Assembly (NCBI GenBank): GCA_951217055.1
Contig: OX578285.1
Location: forward strand, 53,632,024 to 53,696,023
DNA length: 64,000 nt
Origin: Gerris lacustris
Lineage: Eukaryota > Arthropoda > Insecta > Hemiptera > Gerridae
Direction of reading: 5' to 3'
Positions 49,395 to 59,989 of the stretch are shown here, in pieces. The notes below the pieces were generated by a model. The model was not told where the DNA came from. It searched no databases and was given only the letters and a program-made list of their open reading frames with translations. The translations under genes were made by a program, and so were the position numbers. Within the stretch, counting starts at the first letter, position 1. Each line of letters opens with the position of its first letter.

Positions 49395-52300
49395 TGTTTT
49401 TTTCTTTATTTTCCTCTAGGTCATTACGGTTCGCTGGTTTTCAGTCTCCATGTAGAGATAGTTGTTCCTAGGGAAATGTTGAGTCCCGAGTTAGGGGTTG
49501 TTTAGTTAATTTGTCTGACGGTTAGGTTAGTCTAAGTAGAGCCCTCTCCGGTTAGGAGGACTTGGTCAAGTCTCCAATAGGAGTACTTCGTTGCCGTACG
49601 AATGCTCAGGTTTTGTATGGTCTGGGTGCACACAGATCACACGTGTCTCTTTCTTTGGGTTACTGGGGGATGCCGGATTTTTTATTTCGAGGATTCTCGG
49701 TAGATGGTTTTTGGCCACTTCCATCTTCTTAAGGAAGAAATCATCAGATCGAGAAAAGACAGTATGGACAAATGACGTTCTCTGTTTTGTGAACAGTGAA
49801 GTGTTTGGTTAATTATTTACCTGTATTTTTTTTTAAATTGGGTACAACTACACCTTAGGGGATTTTGGTCAGTTTGCCGTCCGTCTACCGAATTTAAAAC
49901 AATAGTCTTGCTAACGATTTCGATTGTGTCTGTTAATAGTTTTTTCTTACTTTGAAGGATTTTATATTCGGTCGTCCAATTCGTCTAAGTACGTGGAGGA
50001 TGTCTCTCGACAGGTCTGGTGACCTTACCTTATGGGAGACTTACTCCCATGTTAGTTTACTGTTGGGCATTTGTTTAGGCTCGTTTCTGCAGTGTATGCT
50101 CTCTTTGCGTCTAGCACGGATCCTTAAGTTAGAATAATTGAGTTGACTCAGTGGATCTTAACTTCTGTTTCGGCGTTTCTTAATTTGGTTCACTCTTCGT
50201 CATGCGTATATGTTCTGTTTATGCAGGATTCTCACTTCATTCTAGTTATTGTTTTTTTACTCAATAGCACGGTTATTTAGTTTTGAGGTAAAGACATACC
50301 TTGCGATGATTACTCCCGCATTTCCATATTGTTGGAATGTTAATACATCTGAAGGCATAATAGGATTCACCCTGCCTAACATTTTGATTCTTTCTACAGA
50401 TGTAGCGAGAAACTATGCGATACTAGAATTTTTTTTATTTGGAAAGGAGTAATTCTTATTATTTTCGTTTAGGTCTTTTTAGGAACCATATGTTTCGTTT
50501 TTTCTTTTTTTTGTTTTTTTAATGTGAGTTCTTATTCCTTTCAAAGTTTTACTGATTCTTGTAGAAGGCGTAGGATGATGATTTTTGATTAAGTTAATAT
50601 GCCTATATAGTTTAGACCTTTTTGCGGGATAGGTTACAACTTCTTCCCGAAGGAAGGGAGTTATATAACGGATGAAATTATGGGTCAACCACCCGTGTAG
50701 TGTATTCGACGGTTCGGCTAATGAATCACAGATTTCTTTAAATGAATTATTGCAGGGTTGAACTAGCCTATATGGGGCATCATGTATAGAAATGAAAAAA
50801 AAACTGGCACATATAATTAAAGTATTTTCTGTATATTGATAAAAAATGCACCAATTATGGATTCTTCTTCATTTCATAAGTTTTCTTTTAATACAATTTC
50901 CATCTTCAGTCCTCTATTTTGAGACACAGCTGTGTACAGGTCGATTTTGGGAATCTTGGGCGTATGTATCTGTTGTAGATTACCTGGGCTTCGAAGTAGC
51001 GTATCTGGTTTTTCTTGAGAGTATGAAATGAAAAAGAATACATAAATAATGCAATTTATATCAATATACAGGAAACACTTTAATTATACCTAGTCATATT
51101 TACTGTGATCAGGAAACTAATTTCAAAGAAGCAGCCCGCCAGCTGTCAGAAATAATTGAATACTTAGATCTGAAAATACTCATTGACCTGCTCACGGTGG
51201 GCGTTGTGTGTCCGGCCCGCTTAGTGTTTAGATCAATATAATTTTAGTTTAGTTTAGTTATAGTTAGTCAATATAGTTTAGTTTAGTTAGCCATCCACTG
51301 ATCGTCGAACTAGACAGTCGTTTTAATATTTTTCAAACTTGAATTTTAATTTTTAACATTTTTCCAGAACGATTTTTTCGTATACAGTTAAGTCTATATG
51401 TACCTGCGAAGATTGAAATATAAATATCCGTATCTGCAGTAAATGCAAACATTATTAACAAACTTGATTGTTGCATAATTATCTATAATCAAAATAATTG
51501 AATACAAATGCCTTCTGTGTCCTTGTAATCAGTCTACTAAGTAATTGGGACCGAGGTTGGTCTGCATAACCAAATCCCGAATAGTCGCATTACCAATTGA
51601 TATAAGGTAGATTAAAGCAAAAATTTAATTACTTACTAAACAAACTTCAATTGTTTTTGTAGATTAAAAATGTAAGTTTAAATAAGTTAATAATGTGTAC
51701 TATATGTTGAAAAGCGGGTGGTTTTCTTGTTTCAACGAGCGACTTCGCTATCAATCTGATGGACAATCCCGGTGTCAGTGAATATGTACAAAAAAATTCT
51801 TACCGACATCTTTTGATATAAATATTATTTATCAAAAATACTTAATTGGCCATTTCGATTAAAAATATTTTAAAACTTCCATTAAAATAATTGTTCATTA
51901 AAAACCCGTATAAGTCGCTACTCCAGGAAAAATATTTTGTTTAAGATATTAGCGAAGATCGGTAATAAAGAATGATTAGGGTAGGATTGCCCGTAGGTAT
52001 ATTTCGATCAAATATCCAATGATAATTATACGCAGGAAATTATACGCAGGAAATTGGTCTTCTAGAGGTGAACATATCTCCAAGTAAATATGTTTTCCTA
52101 TTATTATGTAACATGTGCAAACCATATTCAATTATTGTTATCAACAGAATTTATTACATTATGTTGCTTTAATTAAACTAGTTTTTTTTATATTATTCCA
52201 TTTATAAATGGAATTGTCGGACTATTTAACGAGTTTTATTTCTTTTTACCTTATCGTATTTATTATTTTTTTTCAGACTATATTGCCCATATTCTTACAT

Positions 52301-54379
52301 TCACGATTATGTTAAATATTAAAATGTATCTGTTGATTTGTAATAAAGAATGGCAAGCAACCACTATGCCCACGGTTTTTCATATTGCTGCAATACGTTA
52401 GTTTTCTCGGAAACTAAAATTAATTGAAATCCGTCAAAATATTAAACTGTAAAACAAAGTACATAATATATTTAATTTATGTTAATTTTTAATGAGCCAA
52501 ATTGATTTATTATTGAATAATTTTAATATTTATAGTCGATTAAATAAAATATTATAATAGACGTGTAGTAGTAGTATAGTAGAAATGTAATATATTTTAA
52601 TCAGAATAATAACATTTGAAAATATAATATTAAAATAGGAAGAAATTATAATTCAGTTGTTGTGTACTCCTCTACTAGGTCGCCTGAGATTAGAGGAGGA
52701 GCCGAAGTCTGTTTACTAGATATCTTCTTTTTGTCTCTTTAAATTAACAGTCATTGTTAATTTTTTTTTTAGTATGGTAAATAAATTAACTTTTACTAGT
52801 TATTTTCACCATACTTTATACCATGCATGTTTGTAATATTTCTTAAGCTGTGCTTTATATCAATTACCTTGTATTTACATTTTTCAGATTTTTTTTTTTT
52901 TTTAATTATTCCAATTATATAATAATAAAAAAATGACATTATTCAATTTAGTATAATTTTATTATATTTATTATTATTGCAAGGAAATAAAATAATTCAT
53001 TGTTGCTTAATTTGTAGGTAATTATTTGAAATGTCGGTTACAATATTTTGTGTAAGTAAATTAAATAATGGCTTACAATTCGAGATGAAATGGAGTAGGT
53101 TGTTTCAAGTACTACAAGGAGGATGTGATGCTATCACATTTGGCGCCTCACTGAAGTGTCCATCACAAGGTGCAGTGCTTTATATGGTGAAAGAGGGCGC
53201 TCCGCGCCTCCTGCTGCCGCCCCCACCAGCTCCTGTACCGCTTCAACACCGCCCCTAACCTTGCGTCATCAACCATAAACCGTAACCAAACCCTTCCTTG
53301 CCCTATTCCCTTTTTCTTAGTCGACCTTTAAGCGTAATAATAGGGGTTACGTTACCCTCCGAAACCGATAATAAATTAACAAACACACCGCTAATTACAA
53401 AGATAGTGTGACATTTTTTTCATAAAGGATCTAAGTATAATTTTTAGGATAACGGCAGTGAAGTATCCTGGGGGGTTTTGTTTCTCCAAGTTTTAGTTTA
53501 TTTTGTTTTAAGAATTTTTTGAAACATGTTTTTATTAATTTGACAGAGAGATGTTTCTTAATTAAATATAGCTTTCTTTATGACGAGAAAGCTGTGTTTC
53601 TTTATTGGATCTAACAAGGTTCTTAATTAGGCAGGTACTTAAGTTCGGATAGAGTCCTGTTCCAGACATTCTAAATTTGTGGCGCAGCCGGTGGGTCCGC
53701 CTTTTGGATTTATTTTTTTGGAAACAGCTTCCTGTTCGGATTTTGAATACGTGACGATGGAACATCTCGTGAAGCGATTGTTGTGTTGAATTGCTAGAGC
53801 CGATTGTGCTCGTCTTGTATATACCATTCGAAAAGTGTTAGAGAAGTCCTCTCTCTATAGGTAAGGAGGTCTGACAATAGGTTTGATAACTATGAAGAGG
53901 TATAAATAAGTGTAGGCACAAACGTCCTAAAATTGAGTAGAAAAACGTTGGTGGTGAGTTAACTGCCATGTTAACTTTCTGGAGCCAATTTCGCAAGGTA
54001 GATGAGTATGAACAGCTTGATGACTGACTAAATTCAATATTTGATTCAGGCTGTTATTGCAGGGTCTTGGGCTCGGGTCGTGGTTGAGGGTTTCCGCCCA
54101 CGGAGGAAACTATATTCACTTGATTGAGTGCCTGAAGTGAATATGGCCATGGGGACTTGTTGGTTGAGGAATATGTTCGTGATTTCCTCATATCAGTTTT
54201 AAACTAGGTACATACACCTTATACGATTTATACCTTATACGATAAACTTACACCAATTTAAGAATACAAGAGTCGCTAGGCGCTACCATAGACATGGGCA
54301 TGATCGATTATGATAATCGTTTAGTCGACTACGGAACTCATAATCGACTAATCGTAATCCGTATTTTATAGTCGACGCG
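49393..54379. other. long stretch without a supported gene
   Basis: Moderately GC-richer blocks at 49400-50700 and 53560-54180 look like old repeat bodies, but no motif was recognised on either strand. The frame 53031-53258 has a proline-rich GC-rich end (PPPPAPVP) and a plausible start, but no domain. Unidentified. Confidence 0.35.
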
Positions 54380-55980
54380 TAAAGGAGTACAGCAAAATCT
54401 GCTTAACCGAGAGACTTGAAATTTTGAGGATATACTCTGTTCATATCATAGGCACCCACTAAGAAAGGATTTTGCGAAATTTTTATTTTGGTACACAGGG
54501 GTACGGGGTAAAAATGTCAAAGTAATGAATACCCTTCATGATGCACATCGTTGAAAAGCTCTTTAAGAGTACAGTAATTGTTGTTATGTACAGTTTGGTC
54601 ATATTTTCATTTAGGAGGGGGTAAAATGGAATAATATAGCTATATCTTATATAAAAAGAAGAGTGTCTGTATGAGGTGTCTTTTATACAAATCTACAGTT
54701 TTATCCCAATTTGACGAATTCCAATTTTACACATTTTAAACAAGTTCAAGGTCACTGCCTACATGAGATTTCGAAATTAAAACTTTGGTTCGCAGGGCTA
54801 CGGGGTACAAATGTCAAAGTAATGAAAACCCTTCTTGATGCATACCGTTGAAAAGCTCTTTTAGAGTACAGTAATTGTCGCTACAACGTTGACTTGACCC
54901 TTTTAGAGAAATAATAGTATTTTATTTAGAAATATCTGACAATCACTCGGTTCTTCTCGGCTTCTCGAAAGCGACTCCCGTTTTACTTTTTTTTCGGTTG
55001 TCATCATAAAATAATTCGGTTGCCGTCGTGCCGGTGTTTTTTCCCCCAAAAAAACGAATTAAACAAAAATTAAACTAAATATAATATATCAATACAACTG
55101 GCACTTACGGTTCCGAACAGTAATTGTTGTTATTCTTGGGTATAATGTTAAGCTCAATTCTGCGGGTAATATTGGCTATAAAACGTTTTGGTAGCTTTAT
55201 ATGGGGCGGAGAACGAGGCTTCGAAATAGATTTCAAAATTCTAATTAATTTTTTTATAAAAAATGTATCTAACCAAAATTGCAGAAGAAACAGACAATAT
55301 TTTATGTTTGTGGAAATTTCTGAAGGAAGAATTGTTAAAGAAATTAGTTTTCAATCGCTGTCAAAAAATATTTAGATTTATTTTTAGATATTAAGAGAAT
55401 AGTTTACAAATCTCACATTACCGTGCCTAAAACTTTACCTACATAATCATCACCACTTCTTTAAAATGCCAAAATAAAATCTACGAGTGTACACGTAGTA
55501 TAATAATTTCTAAGTTATATTGATGATTGCCGATAGGTATTTTCTAAAATTTTATCCCTAAGGGGAACATAAGGACAAAGTAAAAGAAAGGGGAATTGAG
55601 CCCAGACCGATCTTCTAAAGTTAGGAAGTTAATAATGCTAATATGAGAAATAGCTCTTATTTTAGATGTAAGCACGTATATTAATAAAAGATAATTCCAA
55701 TTTCAACCAAGGGATGTGTAAAGTCATGGGGAGGTCAAAAGGAATATACCACTGCTTTTCCCGGACAGTTATCTTTTAAGAATTTTTCTTCAGTAGTCGA
55801 AATCAATTACTAATTTGGGATATTATCAAATTATCTTATCAAAGGGGAGGGGGTATAGAAATAAGAGGAAGGGATAGAATCCAGATATTCTCAATAATTT
55901 AAATGCTTCTTGATGGTAGTTTATACACCCATCAAATTGAAAATAACATACCCCGTAGCGAAGCACGGGTATCCAGCTAG
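54380..55980 (+). mobile_element. Helitron-like element, 3' end clear, 5' end guessed
   Basis: The 3' terminus has a hairpin CCCGT...ACGGG (55952-55969), a seven-base spacer and CTAG at 55977-55980, followed by T, the classic Helitron CTRR end and insertion context. Upstream, at 54486-54620 and 54786-54895, lie two direct copies of a block with ACGGGGTA, AATGTCAAAGTAATGAA and GAAAAGCTCTTT. No Rep/helicase is present, so it is non-autonomous. The left boundary is a guess. Confidence 0.6.
55952..55980 (+). other. Helitron 3' terminal hairpin and CTAG
   Basis: Stem CCCGT/ACGGG with an internal GC/GC pair, then TATCCAG and CTAG. Confidence 0.75.
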
Positions 55981-56129
55981 TATGTATATAAATATACAAT
56001 ACAGAAGTAACATTGTTTAAAGTTTTACATTTTTCAATCACCTTAAAATAGTCATCATTTCTAGACTCACCTTTTCTAATTTGCCATGTATTATAAGATC
56101 TTGTCAATATTGCTATTTAGAAATAAAAT

Positions 56130-56610
56130 TTTATTTACATTTTGCTTCCGAGCTTACCGAAGGTAACGGAAGCATTGTGTTCACTTTTGAGAACGAAAAA
56201 CTTTTATGTGTCCGATTTTAAAAATTCCAAGACAGAAATCCGTTTCAGACATCAGGGAACATTTTTGGTCTCGTGTCTGTCTGTCTGTCTGTCAGTCAGT
56301 TTGTCTGTATGTCGGTCTGTGTGTCTGCGAATTATGAAACGTGTGACGATAACTTGAGTAAATGACGACCAATTTTGATGAAATTTGGTACACATGTTCA
56401 TTTCACCAATGCCCAGGAAGAGTTCGTTGGACAACGTTATCCGTCCATGCGTTCACGAGCAACGCTCGCGTAAACACGAATATCAAATTTAAAATTGGAA
56501 TTTTAGGTCGAGAAATCTAACTTCATCTATTCAATGAGACTAACATTTTTTTCAAATACAATTTTTTAGTAAAACCAACAGCGACACCGCTATGAAGCTA
56601 TTAATAGTTT
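56130..56610 (+). repeat. interspersed repeat family A, fuller copy
   Basis: Starts with a hairpin GCTTCCG...CGGAAGC containing an inner TTACC/GGTAA stem (56143-56173), then a GTCTG tetranucleotide tract (56272-56300). The body is shared in inverse with 885-1150. No coding frame is recognised. Confidence 0.75.
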
Positions 56611-56722
56611 TTACACAATAAACAATATAACAATAAAGTAATATAACAATAATTTTAATAATTCATATTTTACGATTTTGGTAGTATTCATACTACGGAA
56701 ATATTAAATTTTAATTTAAATA

Positions 56723-56834
56723 AAATTATAATTATTATTAACTACGGGAAACAATAGAGGCCCGTGGTTCAAATCCCGGCGCTGGAGTGTATTTTTCTCT
56801 GTCTGTTTCCCGTAGTTAATAATAATTATAATTT
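56723..56834. mobile_element. palindromic element with tRNA-like B box
   Basis: 31 bp perfect inverted arms at 56723-56753 and 56804-56834 (core TAACTACGGGAAACA). The 50 bp loop holds GGTTCAAATCC (56766-56776), close to the RNA polymerase III B box of tRNA genes and SINEs. No complete tRNA fold is seen. Confidence 0.6.
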
Positions 56835-56960
56835 GATTTAAAGTAATTTTAATGTTGATATAACAATAAAGTACATGATAGGATGCGAGGAAGCTGTGTG
56901 GCCATACTAATTGGCAGTCCATTTACTATTTAGCCTACGTACTACTTATAGTTCTTTACT

Positions 56961-57305
56961 TCAACAACAGTATTTTAGCAGCTGTCCCGCCTTCGACAAT
57001 ACTCTCTCTGGTGGTACAGATGTTGCCGGCACACATAAATATTTGAGAGAAAATTTGGAAAGACTGGGGAAGATATTTGCATGAGTTTTCCAAAAATCTA
57101 GAGGATTTCCTGTTCTCTTCATATGTTGCATATCTAGGCATTGCGTCATGATTATAGTTGCCGACGAAAGTGGTGTAGTTGAGTGGGTAATTTTATTTAT
57201 TTCATCATCGAAATGTGACCATGTTGATGAAGATGTGGAGGTTGATGGTATGCCTGGGTCGCAGTTTGGTGTTCTCTCTGCATTCAGATTCATGACTCTC
57301 TCCAC
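56961..57305 (-). pseudogene. hAT (ZBED-type) transposase C-terminus
   Basis: A 114-codon frame. Its second half reads GNPLDFWKTHANIFPSLSKF, then YLCVPATSVPPERVLSKAGQ, the hATC dimerisation region of Ac/ZBED-type transposases, with the W of 'WW' as FW. The frame ends just after KAGQ, where about 20-30 more residues are normal. The first half is a serine/threonine-rich linker. The N-terminal zinc finger and DDE region are absent. No ends or target duplication were found. Confidence 0.8.
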
Positions 57306-57368
57306 AAAAATTAAGGATGCCTTTAATACGTCAGTTACTAATTTCTAATTTTTTTTTTTAAGAGTAGG

Positions 57369-57866
57369 ATGTCTCAACGGAACAAAACTAAAGCCTTCCA
57401 CGCCTGTATCATCCTGTGTCTAATATACGGAGCGCAAACTTGGTCAATGACCGAAAAGGATGGTGAAAAACTGAGAGTAACACAGAGAGCGATTGAGAGA
57501 AGTATGATGGTAATTAAGATACAGGACAGGATAAGAAATACAATCATTAGGAAAAAGACAGGAGTAAAGGATGTAGTGGAATCAGCGGCTTCGTTGAAAT
57601 GGACTTGGGCTGGACACGTCGCGAGAATGGAAAACAGGAGATGGGCGAATATAGTAACAGAATGGTGCCCGAGAGAGCGAAGGCGCAGAAGAGGACGACC
57701 TGGAAAGAGATGGAGAGACGACCTGGAGGCGCAGGATGGTAAAGCGTGGATGAGAACGGCCCAAGACAGACAACAGTGGAACTCCTTACTGGTGGCCTAC
57801 GTCCGGAAATGGACCTACATCTTATGCACTAAACAAAGAGGTTTCAAACTATATTTATGTTGGTAA
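57369..57866 (+). pseudogene. RTE-type LINE C-terminal fragment
   Basis: A 165-codon frame beginning in LCLIYGAQTWSMTEKD and continuing with RVTQRAIERSM, then WTWAGHVARMENRRWA and a RRRGRPGKRWRDDL block. This is the conserved C-terminal region after the RT of RTE-like LINEs. Upstream RT and endonuclease are missing (5' truncation is typical of LINE insertion). The stretch is unusually purine-rich but intact. Confidence 0.9.
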
Positions 57867-57874
57867 ATTCTCCT

Positions 57875-58247
57875 ATCAATACAGACTCCTCAATACAGAC
57901 TCCTCTCCTATCAGACTAACGATATTTATCCAATTGACTGTTCACATTGTAATTCGTCAAATGTTGGGCAGACTTCCCAATATCTTCATAAAAGAATTTA
58001 CCAATATAAATTTGAATATAATTTGAAACCCAACTGTCCCAATCTCACAGCTTTAACTAATCATTACTCCAATACTCAAAATAATTTTGACTTTAAAGGT
58101 ACCAAGATTTGTGCCCAAGAACCTAACAAGTTCAAACGTAATATCCTTGAAATGTACTACATTTCCAAAACTCCTAATTCCCTAAATTTTAGAACCGACA
58201 CAAACAATCTAAGTAACAGTTATACTAATTTAATTAATAATTCCTAG
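57875..58247 (+). pseudogene. Penelope-like element 2, GIY-YIG domain
   Basis: Frame with DIYPIDCSHCNSSNVGQTSQ at the start, where 'Y-I-C--C---YIG-T' is expected of PLE GIY-YIG endonucleases, then NFDFKGTKI and a C-terminal NFRTDTNNLS block ending at 58247. IYP for VYxI and NVGQT for YIGET show divergence. The RT part is absent. A 30-base T tract (58257-58286) and a hammerhead-like motif (58492-58542) follow, as in a PLE 3' end. Confidence 0.8.
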
Positions 58248-58254
58248 TATTTTT

Positions 58255-58294
<40 letters not shown>

Positions 58295-58491
58295 TCATAT
58301 ACAAGTACTTTTTCATAATTGAATTCCTAGCTTTAGTTAGTTTTCTATGTAATCTTGTTCCGCTAATCCGCCTATCAGACACCTTACCCTTTCCTAGTTT
58401 CTAGATTTTCATCCACACTTTCATTCATTCCTTTATAACATGTCGTAGAGTCAACCTCGTCCTTTTTTAATTTATTTTTATTTTACACTTT

Positions 58492-58542
58492 GTTTTCTTG
58501 CTCTGATGATGCTAATAAATTTAGCGAAACGTTAGCTTAAAC
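58492..58542 (+). ncRNA. hammerhead ribozyme-like motif, best copy
   Basis: Stem I: GCU (58500-58502) with AGC (58534-58536), extended by GUUU with AAAC across an internal loop. Box 1 CUGAUGA (58503-58509), one extra U, stem II GCUAA/UUAGC with loop UAAAU, box 2 GAAA, then CGUU ending at the expected cleavage position before AGC. Stem III would be the self-complementary ACGU. It lies about 250 bp after the stop of Penelope-like element 2. Confidence 0.65.
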
Positions 58543-58602
58543 TTTCACACTGTGTTTTATTTGCCAGCATCTCGCTAACATACCCTCTCACTTATAATCT
58601 AT

Positions 58603-59655
58603 ATTTAGAAAAACATCGTACCAAAATGCTTACATAAATTACTTGACTAGTGTTAAGATTCTACCTGTGATTTGAATAGTGAGGATCGTTCTAGGTTGAA
58701 AATATAAGTTAGTTCATCATATTAAGAACATACATATTCCTTCGTCATACAGTTACTACAATTAATCTCCTCACTTACAGATTACATACGTTGTACGCAA
58801 AGTGCAAACATTTAATTCTTATAAACTAAATAAAAACTGGATAACAAAACAATCTTAACATTAAAAGAAGTGGATAATTAGCAATCAAAAAGCTATGGAA
58901 ACTGGTCGTATTCAGATCATGTATTACAGTGCTATCACAAGATAAGAAAGTCTCATATTAGATTAATACACCTCATAAATATATAAAATAGCTCAATTTT
59001 ATTATTAATTCGTCATAATTATTAATTTTTTGAGTGATCGTACTAATAAATTAATATTATATTGTAATCATTGAATAAATATAAAATTGAACATATCTGT
59101 ATCCGGAGGCAAGATACGTAATTATAAAGTCCCATGGTAGGAATTATGAATAGAATGGTTATAAATGCCACTGTAATATTTATTGAGGGATCTGGAATCT
59201 GTTTTTATGTTGACTGTGGATTCTGACCTTATTGCTATGTTGAGAGCTTCAACCATTTTCCTTCGATTTGATTTATTTTCAACACTGATGATTTTTGTGC
59301 CATCAAAATTGAAATTGTGCTTAGTGGCCAATGCGTGACATGATAAAGCTGTATTGGCATTGCCTTTGCTTTCATGGTACTTATGTTGGTTGATGCCATT
59401 GCTAATTAATTGGTAGCTCTCCCCAATGTAACTTTTGTTACATTGGCCACATGGGATTTCATAAATCACCCCGACAGTATTTCCAAAAGGTGTTTTATTT
59501 TTAAGATATATAATTTGGCTGCTTTGTTCAATGGTTTGTATCGAAATCTGATATTAGGGCAATCAAATTTAGTCATAAGTTTTTGAACTTGATTCGATAA
59601 CCCTTTGATGAAAGGCATATTAAGGAATTTGGTTGAGGGATTATTGGGTACAACG
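58603..59655 (-). mobile_element. inverted partial copy of Penelope-like element 3
   Basis: Reverse-complement counterpart of about 62036-63098: C-terminal coding end, 3' UTR and part of the pseudo-LTR, stopping short of the hammerhead-like motif. It directly abuts the left pseudo-LTR of the plus-strand copy at 59648. Confidence 0.85.
59122..59469 (-). pseudogene. Penelope-like element 3 GIY-YIG domain, inverted copy
   Basis: MIYEIPCGQCNKSYIGESYQ begins the GIY-YIG domain (Y-I-C--C---YIGES), followed by NFNFDGTKI and KTDSRSLNKYYSGIY at the end. This copy keeps the GIY-YIG motif better than the plus-strand copy at 62230-62568. Upstream sequence to 59655 codes the RT-endonuclease linker in another frame. 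Confidence 0.88.
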
Positions 59656-59966
59656 GATGTAATCTGTGAGTGAGGAGATTAAGTATATTAACTGCATGAC
59701 GAAGGAATATGATAAACTAACTTATACTTACAACCTAGAACAATCCACACTATTCAGATCACAGGTAGACTCTCAACACTAGTCAAGTGGTTTATGTAAG
59801 CATTTTGGTACGATGTATTTCTAAATAATATTTTCTAGGCTTGAAAATTGCTTGTCGGGCCGAAACGTTGCCAATTAAATGATAGTAGTTTTATTATCCT
59901 AAAGGATCCACACTACATTGTAAATTTTTACAAAGGGTACGCATTGGAACCTAATGATATAATATT
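59648..59966 (+). repeat. left pseudo-LTR of Penelope-like element 3
   Basis: Direct repeat of 62904-63238. Contains the hammerhead-like motif at 59838-59872 (GGC, UUGAAAAU, weak stem II GCUU/GGGC, GAAACGUU, GCC). Confidence 0.85.
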
Positions 59967-59989
59967 ACTGGAAGATCCGAGTAACCAGT

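Noticed and set aside
49302..50688. Several 60-73 codon frames in a GC-richer block
   Set aside because: Frames in different phases with no shared motif; likely an old repeat body.
51242..51292. TTTAG-type repeats as telomere-like sequence
   Set aside because: Short and irregular; does not match the insect TTAGG repeat.
53031..53258. 75-codon frame with proline-rich end as a host exon
   Set aside because: Plausible start but no domain, no splice partner and no conservation evidence available.
56766..56776. tRNA gene
   Set aside because: Only a B-box-like word is present; no acceptor, D or anticodon arms.
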